Part shown: one piece after another, positions 23,500-35,015 of the stretch
How positions within the stretch are numbered: the stretch's first letter is position 1
Layout: each line of letters begins with the position of its first letter
NCBI GenBank assembly: GCA_022695795.1
Contig: MU404096.1
Location: 62,001-126,000 of the forward strand
Source of the DNA: Biscogniauxia marginata
Taxonomy: Eukaryota > Ascomycota > Sordariomycetes > Xylariales > Xylariaceae
Length of the DNA: 64,000 nt
Reading direction: 5' to 3'
Position numbers and translations under genes: made by a program
Notes under the pieces: generated by a model
Seen by the model: the letters and a program-made list of their open reading frames with translations, nothing else
Database searches by the model: none
Told to the model about the DNA's origin: nothing

Positions 23500-25472
23500 T
23501 CATAACTCCGTCTCGATGATCGGTCCTGTGTAGACCTTCCTGGCCCACACGACATAGTACAAAACGCTAAACAGCAGAACCGCCCCCGTCACCAGCACGG
23601 CGTAGTTCATGTTCTGGGGCGTCACGTCCCTGAAGGCGGGCCAGAAGCTGAAGAACAAGATGAAACCCAGGTACGCGCACGCAAAGACGTTGTTCGCCAC
23701 GCCGAGGGCTCCGGGGAGACGCCAGGGCCCCCAGGTGAGACCCGTGCCGGCCGTGTTAGTCAGACCGTCGTCCACGGCCGGCGTGCGGATGCCGCCCGTG
23801 GCCCGGCGGTAGAGCAGCAGCGAGGCCGCCACCAGGTAGGACCCGAACAGCCCGGCGACGGTGATCGAGATGACGCCGTTGAAGGCGATGGTGTCGCCGA
23901 TGTTGACCAGCGAGAGGATGATCGCGATCAGGGCCGTCGTGAGAACTGAGTAGATCGGGATGCTCGTCCGGGGACTGATCTTCTTGAGCGTCCGCCACCC
24001 GGGAAGGCCGCGGTCACGCGCAAAGGCCCAGTAGAGCCGCGAGGTGGACGCGACTGGTTAAAAATGTGAGTTAATTTTTACCCTTTCTAATAATTAAAGT
24101 AGGGTTTGGAGGTATGTCGCGGGAGAGAACCACTCTAAAATAGCGTTGATAAGGAAATTCTAGCTTCCAAGGTGGGATAAAAAGGGGGGAAATAAACTCT
24201 TGAAATACATACTGATGCCCGTCGTTGCGCTGAAGGACATGACTACCACGATCGATGACATCACGGCTGCGCCGGCAGTCGATCCCACGGCCCTGTGGAA
24301 AATGGCCATAAAAGGGTAGAGAGGGTTCTCCTCTAACGCTGCATCGATGTCGCCCATGCAGTACAGAGTCGCGATCAGCATGGCGAGACCTAGCGAACCG
24401 TTTATCAGGAGGCCCGTGATGATGGACCACGGCACGACCACGGCAGCGTTGCGGATCTCTTCCGACATCTATAGTATAAAAACAGGTCAATCACCATCAT
24501 CGATATTGCTGAGAGATTGGGCTGGGAAATCCTTACGTGGATAGCGCCGTCTCCGCCGACGAATGCGAACACGTTCCCGAGAATCCCAACACAGAAGGAT
24601 AACCCTTGCGTCTGCCAGCCCCCTTGGTTCACGAAAGCGTTGAATACCTCTTCGGAACTTGCGTGCTCGCTGAGCAGGAGGAGCGGAAGTATGACGGCGA
24701 AGAAGCCGAGGATGTGGATGATCAGCAAGAGGCCCTCGAACTTGGCGAGGACGGACCCGAGAGCGGTGTTGATCCCGTAGCCCCCTATGACGACGGCCCA
24801 GAACAAAAGGGTGCCGTGCCAGTTCTGGATGTTCTCCGCGTACTCGGGATGCGTGAGTAGGATAAGGCCCTGGATCGCAGTACCGGTGATATAGCTGCCG
24901 GACGCCACCAGGGCCTGCCATCCCGTGATCGTCAGCCAGCCGGTGATGTACCCACAGAATTTGCGCGACGAGGGCGGTGCCAGCATCGAGACCCAGTGGT
25001 ACTGGCCGCCCGAGGTCGGCGCCATGGAGACCAGCTCCGAGAGCGTGATGAAGATGGAAAGGGTGCCTGCCCACACAATTAAGAACCCGTAGACAATGCC
25101 CGATGGCCCGCCACTATTAGCGTCAGTGAATCGAAGTCGACAGATATAATCATCCTTGACGGGAAGTGACATACTTTTGTAAACCCGACAGAAACACGCT
25201 GTGTTGCGTTTCCCAGTTAGCTTCGATCTCTACTCATTACTGCTGCGAAACTTTGGGGGAGGAGATACGCACGTCAATGATCCCTCCCAAGTGATGAGCA
25301 CAATCGTGCTGAAACCGAGTATGGTCAGGAAGCCGAAGTTCCTCTTCAAGACGGGCTTCTTCCCCAGACGCGCCAGGGCGACATCGTCGCGGGACGAAGG
25401 TCCGGTGATCGCGGAGTCGAGCACGCCCATCTGCACGTGGACGCTCTCCTTCGAGAGACTACTGGCAGTCAT
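23500..25472 (-). CDS. amino acid/GABA/choline-type permease (APC family)
   Basis: Five exons on the minus strand (25472-25273, 25198-25175, 25113-24537, 24468-24213, 24053-23500) encode 536 residues. Exon 2 is a 24-nt microexon; with it the protein reads WEGSLTVFLSGLQNGGPSGIVYGF, cited here across exons 1-3, where the family has WEG...GGPxGLVYGF. Other family landmarks: GGQYHWVSML, the exon 3/4 junction GGDGAIH-MSEEIRNA, and exon 5 ASTSRLYWAFARDRGLPGW. About 12 hydrophobic segments are present, with a hydrophilic N-terminus of ~45 residues and a short C-terminus ending ETEL. This matches the fungal amino acid/choline transporter group that includes Uga4 (GABA) and Hnm1 (choline); the substrate cannot be fixed from sequence. 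Located in the plasma or vacuolar membrane. ATG 25472 is chosen because the upstream in-frame codon is only GTG. Confidence 0.93.
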
Positions 25473-27173
25473 GGTCACCGGAGAAGAACGGTAGTCAAGA
25501 GAGCTAGGCGTGTGAGAGTAGGTATATGAGTCAGAATCGGAACCGGAATCGATGCTGTGTACGGCCAGATAGTGCTACGTAGAGCAATGACGAACTGCCC
25601 GTTGACCCAAACAAATCACTGCACGTATATCGTATGTTGGGTATCAAAAATCCTTTTTGTGTTCCCTTTCCAGTGGGGAGACGGAGAAGGGTGATAGGGG
25701 GGATATGCGTCTATGCATACAAGGCAGTTACATGCCTGCCTACCTTTCTACTTACATATCCCGCGACAGGATTTGTAATTATTGGTACGAGTCAGTGCTG
25801 TTGGCCATCGATAAGGTGATGCATACTGTAGGAAGGGATGGTGCAACCATACTCCGTATCATTATCATCGCTTCATACGGCTTTCACACATACATCTCCA
25901 AGCCGGCTTACATGGTACAGATGTGCCTACCTATAGAAAATACACAACCCATGGCCCGTGCCGAGATCTACACCTAAATTATATTTTACGGGGCTTTGCT
26001 TTCTAACCCCCAAGTTTGTAGGAATAGGTATCATGTAGATAGCTTTGGGTACCTTCGTTTACTTTAGTACGAAAGACGAGAGGGGCCCGGATCGGCTACC
26101 CAGTTGCGTAAGTCCAAGCTGTTTGCTATATAGCTGGGTATAATTTATAAATTATACGACTTGTACTGAATTTGAGTGAATATCTCAAAAATCTATCATC
26201 ATGGATTCCATGTATATCATGATATCCCCACCTAATGTGTAGGTGTAGTTAGTTTGCTATAGTATGAAATTCGAAGTGAAGAAGCGGGAACCTACGCCGT
26301 GCCTTCAGCTAAAAGGATATCTTTCTAGGCCATACATTAACGACTACCTATGACTTGTACATGCACTCAACTTGGGTACCCGGTTTGACAGGAATGCAAA
26401 GACTATCAATTTCAAGCGACTTTTCCGCTCTAGGCAGGTGTCGTTGCAACCTGCATATTGGAGCCAACCAGACGTCCCGTCCCTTTAGCTGGACTCTGTA
26501 GGCTATGAACCTTAATTTAAGGAAATAAAAGATGTCCCATGTAAATTGCATGTATTGAAGCGGTATCGGCAGCCCGAGTTGCCCGTGGTTTAGACCGTTG
26601 ACCCCACCCCCCTTAAACGGTACATTGCATGCAAAGTTCTATACATAAAGCTTCTCTTCCTTCCCGCCCCTTGCTTCCCGCGATGGCAAGCCTGGGCTAG
26701 AAACAACGTGCATACTAATATTGCCCCGGGACCGACGTCTTGGTCTACCCCTGTTCTTTATATGCCCCCCTCTCTTGGTATTATGACTTTCCTGTTTTGA
26801 TATACTTCCCGACATGACCTGACTTTACTTCACAGCCTCCAAATGTCTACCCCACCGACTGCTAAACACAGGATATGATATGAATGATGTCCGTTGTTGG
26901 GGTTATCTTGACCAACTGTAAGATGCTGAGCGGGCTGCCTGATAGCTTCTGAAGTTGGAGACAAGCAGTTCGGCAAGTCTGCAGTTGGCATGTTAGCATG
27001 TTTGAAATTACTCATAGATACTCACTGTATTGTGTTAAGCGGGTTGTTGATAACTACATAATTACATGCTTTACACAACTAGTAATAGTCATTTGTCTTG
27101 AGGGTTAGGAAAGACTCATGGATGATATGGTCGATAAAACATCTTGTTTATATGAGTGGATATTGTTAGCTAA
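25473..27173. other. 1.7-kb gene-free stretch
   Basis: Upstream of the permease and downstream of the Pth11-like gene. It contains a 20-nt perfect AT-rich palindrome at 26138-26157 and short meaningless ORFs only. Confidence 0.55.
26138..26157. repeat. 20-nt perfect palindrome GTATAATTTATAAATTATAC
   Basis: The sequence equals its own reverse complement over 20 bases, in AT-rich intergenic DNA. AT-rich palindromes this short can arise by chance. Confidence 0.85.
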
Positions 27174-28355
27174 TTACCCTCTAGCTGATCTATTCGTATC
27201 TCGGGATACTGGAGTTGAATTGCTTTGGTCTGTTAAGAAATATCCAGTTGACCCTGTTCTATCCCGCGAAAATTCCTCTTCTGACCCATACAAATTTTCC
27301 ACTCTAACAATACCTGATTCGAGACTCTCCATGAACGGCCGGAGATAGGGCAAACAGGCCGTTACTATGCTTGTGCACAGAACGATTTGATTGGAAACCA
27401 CCGGTAGCCACATACTCCGAGTCATGTCAGCGCTCGGGAACGCATCCCAGAACACAGCAAGCTGGGCTACAGAAGCTACAACCACACTAGTTATTCATTA
27501 GATAGGAAACATGCAGATACACCTTGGTTGTGGATATATAACTTACACGAGTCGGGTAGAAAATATTGATAAGACAAAGGCCCTCTTCAAGAGAGATATA
27601 TGGAGATTTCCAATGATTAAAAAGTACATAACAATGATAGCAATATCGGTGATTATGTTGATGACCACGACGACGGTCCACCAAGCCCGCTTTCACTGTT
27701 AGTACGTCCAGCTCTAGAAATGCGACAGCCTCTGGAGGAAAACGTACCCGGTCTATACAGCTGGCTGAGTGAATATAATCCCACGGTGTAGGTATCGTAC
27801 ATTGGAACAGCGAAGTAAAAACTGCAGATACCAACCATAATCCTACTACTACACGAAGAACTAGGTCTATGCGCTGATGGACTGCATTTGGGCTTAAGTT
27901 CTTAATGAAAGTAGATATGGACCACTTTACTAGAGCCCAGGCTAGAATGAGAAAAGGGGTGCTTGCATATTCGGCCTTGAATATATATATCATTAGCTTA
28001 AGGGTGAGTGAGGTTGGCAGTAGGGTTATATGCCTGGAGAAAAGCGTCTATTGATTGCTTGGAAAGAGTATCCAAAGGCTTTCCAAGCCCTCGCGATGTC
28101 GCTATGGATATAGAGACACACTGCGCCAGAGAAATGGCCTTACAAGAGTGAGCGATCTTCTGGTCAAGGCCGGGTAGTACTAAAACATACCAGAGCCAAT
28201 AGTATAATCCAGTCATCCCTAGCTAGCTTCCGAGTCATTGCGTATTTGGTTCCCAGGCGAGCACCAATGCTGAATACAGCCACGACAAAGAGGAACCATA
28301 TTATCAGCTGAATAATCTGGCTTCTGTCTACTGTCGTGGTTCTTTCTTGATTCAT
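27174..28355 (-). CDS. Pth11-like seven-helix membrane protein (fungal rhodopsin-domain family)
   Basis: Five exons on the minus strand (28355-28191, 28120-28034, 27975-27748, 27689-27547, 27486-27174) encode 311 residues. Family landmarks: IIWFLFVVAVFSIGARLGTK and RDDWIILLAL in helices 1-2, SRGLGKPLDTLS, the WALVKWSISTFIKNLSP stretch, a short Cys-containing loop (FQCTIP...SASCIDR), RAWWTVVVVINIITDIAIIVM, and FVLSIFSTRLVVVVASVAQ. Intron 3 has a perfect TACTAAC branch site nine bases before its acceptor. Intron 2 (27976-28033, 58 nt) must start with GC: exon 2 has no GT near its end, and without this splice the frame stops at 28000. The joined sequence FLQ-AEYASTPF is exactly what the family shows there. 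It lacks the N-terminal CFEM domain of true Pth11. Likely a plasma-membrane sensor of unknown ligand. Confidence 0.85.
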
Positions 28356-29596
28356 AATTCCGGTCGTGTACGGGAAGACGTGGATGTGGAGGAGGAGCCT
28401 GGGAAAAGGTCCATGGGAATAGAGATAAGGGCTTGAACAGAGAATTGATAGATATGTACTAGCTGTCCTACGAGCGAATAAACTTGTCGAGTGATTTCTG
28501 TTATCCTCGACTACCTAGCTACTTCAGCTAGATTGACTGCACCCCCTACTATACACCGAAAACATGGCTTCGCGTGAAACTCACAAGCGATTTATTATTA
28601 CCACATGCTACAGATCTCAAATACTTGGCTCAATCGTTTAACTAGAAGATTTTCGGAGTGTCTCTACGGCACCGTATTATGATATAAACAGGATCATTTG
28701 CTCAGAAACAAATCTTGAGAATATGGACCAGGAGGCTTTCGGAGTGCTATAAGAGAACGAGCCGCTTCCTGCGTTTGTCCGGCACGGTGACATAGGAGCG
28801 GTGTTCGAGATCCTACTATGATGAGTAAGGGATTTGTTTTTTTATCCAGTGATACGACCGGCCGAAGGATTGTAGATTACCACGCCGCACTGTAAAGGTG
28901 ATACTCCTACGCACTAAGTCGAGGCCTTACGTGAGTCGTCTCTCTTATCACGTATTGATATATTAACCGCATATTCATACTAGATTATTGGATGCCTTGC
29001 TTAAAGAAAAATTGCTTGTGCCACTATTACATATAACTCATCAGCAGATACGTACATATGTCGCGCGATATTTTCCCATATTTGTTGTAGAGTGAAGCCA
29101 TATGAGCCAATCTCCGGCGACCACACCTACAGGCAATCCCGTGTACCAGGTACCTTAGGTACGTCGGGTATTACATTGAAAGCAGGGTTCTAATCCTCCA
29201 AACAGGCAACACCGAGCCTTGCATTCCGAGACGTGATAGGCTTACCACTATATGTTGTGTGACTCGACATGCATTAGAAGATATTGGAAGTCTTCAAGTA
29301 CCCAAGTTGCGACGGGCGGTAGGTATGTACCTCTGATTCATTATGTACATGTTATCAAACGGTCATTATTCAGTTAGGCATGATGCTTGCAAGTAGCCTA
29401 TCTACCTACATTTAAAAATAAATGGGCATGCTTGCTACCGGAAGTGGTCACCATTGCGAATCACGTAGTAGGAGACCAGATACAGTGGACAACTCTACCT
29501 TACCCATATTCTCTCCTACACCCTCCTCAGTAACTTGCGCAATTTGACACCCTTGCCTGACCCTAATAATTCATCTGTTACCTTGGTTCCCACACA
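28356..29596. other. divergent intergenic region
   Basis: 1.24 kb between the start of the Pth11-like gene and the GNAT gene. No gene or repeat recognised apart from short GGTACCTTAGGTAC words near 29150. Confidence 0.55.
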
Positions 29597-30380
29597 ATGG
29601 CTCTGCAGTTGCAGGAACTCAACGCGGAGACTGATTTCCCCGCCATCGCGAGATGCTTGTTTGAGTCTTACGAAGATCCGCCACAGAAGTTTTTCCATGT
29701 CTTCTTCCCCATCCACGGAGTGGGGGGCAAAGCCCGCGAGGAAGCCATCGACGAATGCGCAGTTCGGCTGAAGCAATGGCATACTCACGACCCATCGAGC
29801 TACTGGCAAAAAGTAATCGACACCAAGACCGGGAGGATTGCTGGCGGTGCCCTTTGGAACATCCACACAGAGAACCCATTCGCCGAGCCCCATGACGAGG
29901 AGGTAACCTGGTTCCCGAATGACAGCTCCCGCGAATATGCCGCGCAAGCCATCGAAAGCCATTCGGCACCAAGAGCTCGCGTCGCCCAGAAGCCTCATGT
30001 CTGTGAGTGAAAACATATATCATCTTGATTGACCATTGCCGCCATCTCCAGCTCACAAGAGAAAAAAATAATATTAAGATCTCTTCATTATCTTCACCCA
30101 CCCCGATTACCGTCGCAGAGGCGTCTCGCAGCAGTTCTTGAATTGGGGCATGAAAAAGGCCGACGAGCTGGGACTCGAGATCTATCTGGACTCGACGCCC
30201 CACGGGAAGCCTTTGTACGAGGTCAACGGCTTCACGTGCCTCGACGAAAATTTCATTAAGCCGCAAAGGGACAACCCGGACGAGAAGTGGAAGGAAATCG
30301 AGCAGAAAGTTGGACCCTTTACGTTCTGGCTCATGTGGAGACCGGTTGGGGGTAAACACGAAACTGGGAAGATACTATAG
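29597..30380 (+). CDS. GNAT-family N-acetyltransferase
   Basis: Two exons, 29597-30002 and 30079-30380, separated by a 76-nt intron (GTGAGT...TTAAG), encode 235 residues. The splice joins PHV-YLFIIFTHPDYRRRGVSQQF, giving the GNAT motif A with the acetyl-CoA pyrophosphate loop R-R-R-G-V-S-Q-Q. Downstream, KADELGLEIYLDSTPHGKPLYEVNGF is the usual motif B and end-of-fold pattern of this fungal subfamily, where LYEVNGF is the conserved strand-turn. The N-terminal half contains ETDFPAIARCLFESYEDPPQ and the strand RIAGGALWNIH. It transfers an acetyl group from acetyl-CoA to an unknown amine, perhaps a small molecule. Probably cytosolic. An earlier acceptor at 30050 would lead to an in-frame stop, so the AAG acceptor at 30078 is preferred. 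Confidence 0.9.
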
Positions 30381-31161
30381 TCCTAGGAGACCAGATGAAG
30401 ATAGCGCTTCCCCTTTACATCTCTGAGAAGGGTACGGACTTGGATAACCTAGAGTCTAATCTGATCGAAGATATCAGTATATTGTTTCTAGAAGCTCCGA
30501 TATCGTTGTGAAGAATTCATTCTTGGTGTTGCTGTCAAGGGGCTAGACAGGCGCACAACAGACTGAGAGTGATGGGTGTATATGGTCACTATTAGATTAA
30601 GAATAATCCCTGGAGAACTCCCTCAGTCCCTCTAGGGCGTACACCACTCTTATACCTAATTTCCTATGGATCTCGTCTTTCCAAGACTGCAAGCCCCGAA
30701 TTTGCCTCTTCAGACCTCTGATAGTTGCCTCCGCTCAAACTGCTGGCTGATATATGTTTCTCTGGATCTAATGGGCATATTGGACTACCTAAAGACCTCA
30801 CATGCAGATATTTTATTGTATCATAATGATTGAGTCTTCTAGTAGCTCATTGATTTACATATAATACTATCTTATTTCTTAAGATGATAGGGGCACAATG
30901 AACAGGTTTGAGTAATCGGTTTTCCACGAGATAAAACGAATGTATTAGTGTCATTTATATTTAAGGGGCGTGTTACATTTGTTGAGTGCCTGCTCATAAC
31001 AGAGCAAGAACGGCTGGCCCTAGAAATTCCACTTCCAAACACAAACCCACGCCAGAAGATGGATACCTAAGATCCTCCTCGAAGCTAACTAAATACAGCG
31101 AATATATGTGAGTATCGAAGAACTTGTTCGTAGCGACTAGGCATACGTACCTGGGAGGAAA
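30381..31161. other. convergent intergenic region
   Basis: 781 AT-rich bases between two converging genes. Nothing recognised. Confidence 0.55.
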
Positions 31162-31416
31162 TCAGAAAAGATTGGTGAGGACGTGGGTCTCTCCCATCTT
31201 GAACATGCTGTTCTGAAGTGCGTTCGTCTTCGCAGGGGAGGCACCGGCACGCATGTCGATGTCGCGCAAGTTGTTTGCGGGCTTGGGGACCTTGACCCAC
31301 TCCTCGGTGGGAGCAGCGGCTCCTGTGTCGACGGTGCTCTTCCAGGGCTGGGCGCGCCCGTCCTGGGCAGCCTGCTTGAGGATGGCGTCTGCGAATGCTT
31401 CGTAGCGGTTGGACAT
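31162..31416 (-). CDS. small hypothetical protein (84 aa)
   Basis: A single frame from ATG 31416 (context AAAATGTC) encodes 84 residues starting MSNRYEAFADAILKQAAQDG and ending THVLTNLF. It is hydrophilic, helix-prone at the N-terminus, with a Pro/Ala/Thr-rich middle (TGAAAPTEEWVKVPKP); no signal peptide or membrane segment. GC content and amino-acid balance are those of a translated protein, unlike the DNA around it, and a pyrimidine-rich leader precedes the ATG. I recognise no family. A short downstream exon is possible (a CCCAG lies just after the stop), but no evidence requires it. Confidence 0.6.
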   Translation of the reverse strand: MSNRYEAFADAILKQAAQDGRAQPWKSTVDTGAAAPTEEWVKVPKPANNLRDIDMRAGASPAKTNALQNSMFKMGETHVLTNLF

Positions 31417-32818
31417 TTTTGCGAGGTTTTTCTTTTTTCTTTTCTTTTGTAAAGAATCACTAAGTGTTGTAAGATGATAATGGAAGATAGTAAAGGTGAT
31501 GGGGACAGACTGCTCCAAGACCCTCGGATGAAGTTGAATATCTCCCTCATTTTATATCAATTTCTTTCTTTCTTACAGCACATCGGTTCTTTCCTTGGAG
31601 AATCTTGAGTTGCATGAGGTCCAGTTGGTATCAGGTGAGCCTCCCCATACCCCCTCGCTCTCTCAATGCAATAGACGGCACTACAATCATGATGATCCTC
31701 TCGATGTGATACAGGCAAACCATCAAATAGATTATGCCGTGTTGCGGTATAAAGCCGCACGCAATATGATATGCGCCTCTTTTGAGAGAGATGGTAACTT
31801 TATTGCATCGTAGGATTCTACAATTATGCACAATGCGGTAGCATTAATGATACCTTGGCATCTGAGGGGAAGATACATCTTTCTCGGAAACATGGTCTAC
31901 TCTACGCTGTTACACTGGAAGGATTGACTTATCTGCTGCGTTACGACCACAGCTTACGACACGCCCTCTCATTACGAAGAACTTGTGGATGGTCGTAGCG
32001 GAGGAGACGGGGTGCGGGGTGTGGGTGCTGGTGTTCGTGGTAGCGAGTGAGCGTGTTCTGATATCTTTTGTTTTACCTCTATTATAAGTACATGACCGTG
32101 AGACAAAGCCATAGGTGCTCGGTCCGATGTCATTTGCGGTGATACACAGTTTGAAAACACTGTACTGCAACTATCCAATCCTACCTATGCTTCGTATGTA
32201 CTGACATAGATATTCGTGTACCTAAGAGACGCTATCTATAGACGTTTCTTGACCTGCACTGCGAATGTTGTAAAGTCCTAGTTCTGCCCTTTTCTGTGTA
32301 TCCCACCAAAGAGTAAAGCAACAACCATGATAAGCAGTGCATGCTTACACCTTCATTATAACAGGTGATTTATCAAGATGTATCATGATTATAGTTACAT
32401 CTATTGCTCCCTGTCTACCGTGGCTCATTAAATAGAGTTCATGATGCTCTATAAACGGTTTTACTGCATAAGTGAATCGATGGAACAGTAATCGGGGGGA
32501 GGGGGGGTTGGAGCTTTTGTGACTTCGATATACATGTAGGAACATAATTGACTTCAAGGATGAATGCTCCTTCAGAAATACCATAGTTGAGAACAATGGT
32601 CAAATGCAGATGAGAGGAAAGCAAAATTAGCTTACGTAGGTAGGTACTCACTATCACCTGAGAGTTGACCTTCACCCTATTAAACATATGATTCTTATAC
32701 TTCGTCTAGAATCTGATTATATTGTTCCTCTGTCGTATGAATACTGTGTTGACTTAACTTCCACTCATTGCATAGCTTCCACGTATAGGACAAGAGAAGT
32801 ATCCAATTCTCTGTAATC
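31417..32818. other. divergent intergenic region
   Basis: 1.4 kb between the small 84-aa gene and the oxygenase gene. AT-leaning, with short ORFs only. Confidence 0.55.
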
Positions 32819-33925
32819 ATGGTTGAGACCAGTTCGATTCGATTCCTAAAATGGAGTCCTCTCTATGAGAAAGAACGGCCTTTCCAAATTCTTACGAACC
32901 TGCTTCCGGATGCACAGGATCGTCGGCAGAACAATCTCGCCTGGACGGAGCAAGATGTCCTCGTAGAAGACTTTCGAGACCGTGCCCAGGACTTCCAGCT
33001 TGACACCCATGGTTTCACCATGCGTCGTCTCCCTGGATTCATTGATCTCCCAGACAAAGACACAATTCAAGAGAAGTATATACCTGCAATCAAGGAGATG
33101 CTTCAAACAAGAATCTCAGATGTTGGCACCGTCTTTGTCTATGATTGGAGAGTAAGTTGAATATAAATTCGGCTTCATCAATCTGATGGAGAACTTACTA
33201 TCTCCTAGATCCGTAGTAGTCGCATCGAGACAAGCGCGGACGAAATCAATATCAGCGAACAAACGCAACCATATCTCCCAGCCAACTACGCCCACACAGA
33301 CTTATGTCCCGTGTCCATCCTTCAGCGCATTCAACAGAGCTTCCCTAAGGACGCAGCTAAAATCCTTCGCCAACGCATTAGGGCTGTAAAGTAAATATTC
33401 CCCTCTCACATTATTATAGCTTTCAGGACATCTGCTAAGTAGCATCTATATCAGCGTATGGAAACCATTGTCGTACCCCGTCGACGAGTGGGCGCTCGCG
33501 GTCTGTGATGGCACGACTGTTAATCCCAATGACCTCGTCGAGACGGATTCAGTCCGGTCGGGCAGTACGCGGTCCAACTACTATGTCATGTATGATAAAG
33601 GCCAGAAATGGTACTACCTCAAGGAGCAATCCCCGGACGAGGCTTTGATCTTCAAGCATTTTGACTCAGACCCCGGAGTCAGAGCCCCTTGTAAGACATA
33701 CTTCTTCTCCACTCACCTTATGCTCCCCACCCCCGACATGAAAAGAAGATTAAGAAATATAAATCTCGTTATATACAACTTGTGCTGACGCGGGTAGATG
33801 CCGTCCATTCGAGCATCAAGCATCGCCAGCCCCCCAAGAACGCGAAGCCGAGGAAGAGCATCGAAGTCCGGGCGCTGATCTTCTCCGAGACTTTCCCCGA
33901 AATCGAGGATTTCTTCTGGAAATAG
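32819..33925 (+). CDS. CmcJ/GA4-desaturase/AsaB-like non-heme iron oxygenase
   Basis: Four exons (32819-33151, 33209-33390, 33455-33690, 33798-33925) encode 292 residues. The arrangement is typical of the fungal hydroxylase/desaturase family that includes gibberellin GA4 desaturase and AsaB-type proteins: an N-terminal FTMRRLPGFIDLPD segment, ANYAHTDLCPVSILQRIQ (His/Asp metal-ligand candidates), the splice-completed RAVNVWKPLSYPVDEWALAVCDG, a GQKWYYLKEQSPDEALIFKHFDSD block, and HSSIKHRQ...RKSIEVRALIFSE at the end. Family members are associated with Fe(II)/2-oxoglutarate oxidation of secondary metabolites. All introns (57, 64 and 107 nt) have GTAAG/GTAAA donors. Metal site proposed: the HTD pair plus the C-terminal His; this is inference. 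No terpene or polyketide synthase lies next to it, so its substrate is unknown. Confidence 0.88.
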
Positions 33926-34481
33926 ACGTGAAATTCAAGACACGGTGGTACATATAATTATGTATTCGTGCGTTTCGGATCTCGGGCTAGATAATACATA
34001 GCGGCTAAAGTTTTCCGTAATAAGTATTGTAGCTGGTATGTTCAACCTATTGAAATGCCTACCTTAGGTAGCTTACATTGAAATAAAATTGGGCTCAGGT
34101 CACTTGTTCTGAGTTCATATATGATGGACATCTTTAAATGGAAGGGGTGCTGGTGACGGTTGCTATGGAGTAAAATAATCTGCAGTTTGAGTTGATCATT
34201 ACTGTTGTATCTTCGATAGAGTAGAGCTGTTGAAATATGGGGCTATACGACCTCTAGTCTCCTATATCTATATATATAGATGAGGCTTCGCCCATATATC
34301 TAGACTCACCTTGAACTAACACACTTGATCCTACCCCATGAAAAACTTTACTGTTATTGGTAATTATATCCCATTACAGGACAATTTGTTTCATACTATA
34401 GTGAGTAAAGTTATATCAATGTTAAGTTTGAGGTAGGACACAGGGTGAGAGGAGTAATTTGTTAGGTCTAGTACGTATACG

Positions 34482-34499
34482 CGGGGGGGGAGGGGGGGG
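34482..34499. repeat. interrupted poly-G tract
   Basis: Two runs of eight or more G separated by a single A. It could in principle form a G-quadruplex on the plus strand. Confidence 0.85.
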
Positions 34500-34565
34500 T
34501 AAGATATAGACTGAAACTGCCCTCCTACTTTGAGGGGGATCTATGAGGCCTTATATACACTTATT

Positions 34566-34662
34566 CGATGACGACCCTAAGTCTATATGATGACGATCCG
34601 GTGACTACACTTAAGTGATGATGGTTCAATGTCTTTATGATGACGGTCCGATGACTATTCGA
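34566..34662. repeat. imperfect tandem repeat of TGATGACGRTCCGRTGACT
   Basis: Related words appear about four times: CGATGACGACC, TGATGACGATCCGGTGACTA, TGATGATGGTTCAATG and TGATGACGGTCCGATGACTA. Differences are mostly C-T and G-A changes. Confidence 0.65.
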
Positions 34663-35015
34663 GTGGAACTCCCTTATACCTAGCCCCACCTTTCGGCCCT
34701 TGCTCCTAGCGTTGTCTTATACCCTGACAATCAAGGGGGTAGGAGGCTTCACAGGATGAAAGAATATGGGGTCAAGGGATAGTTGGATCCTGATATACTC
34801 ATCGCTAGAGTAACTTCCATTGATAGTCATAGTGGTAATATAATCTTATTGTTATTTTCTCTTTACATAAATCCACTCCAAAAATAATCCACGTACTACC
34901 CTCAGCCCCTGAACTGACCTAGCCAATAATTATAAGTAGGGAAAACAGGAGAGCATAATATTATCTTCACCGTCCGCAGAGAAGCGCATCAATGACAGCA
35001 CTCTCTGACTGTTTT

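Larger units (their letters stand above)
33926..35015. other. gene-free stretch with tandem-like repeat and G-tract
   Basis: 1.1 kb. It contains a poly-G segment (about 34482-34499) and an imperfect repeat built on TGATGACGRTCCGRTGACT words (34566-34662). No gene recognised. Confidence 0.55.

Noticed and set aside
28158..28190. 33-nt intron alternative in the Pth11-like gene (GTATGT ... GACCAG)
   Set aside because: Too short for a fungal intron, and it adds residues not expected in the family. The 70-nt intron ending GGCGCAG is preferred.
34266..34281. 16-nt palindrome ATCTATATATATAGAT
   Set aside because: An alternating TA core gives such dyads frequently by chance.
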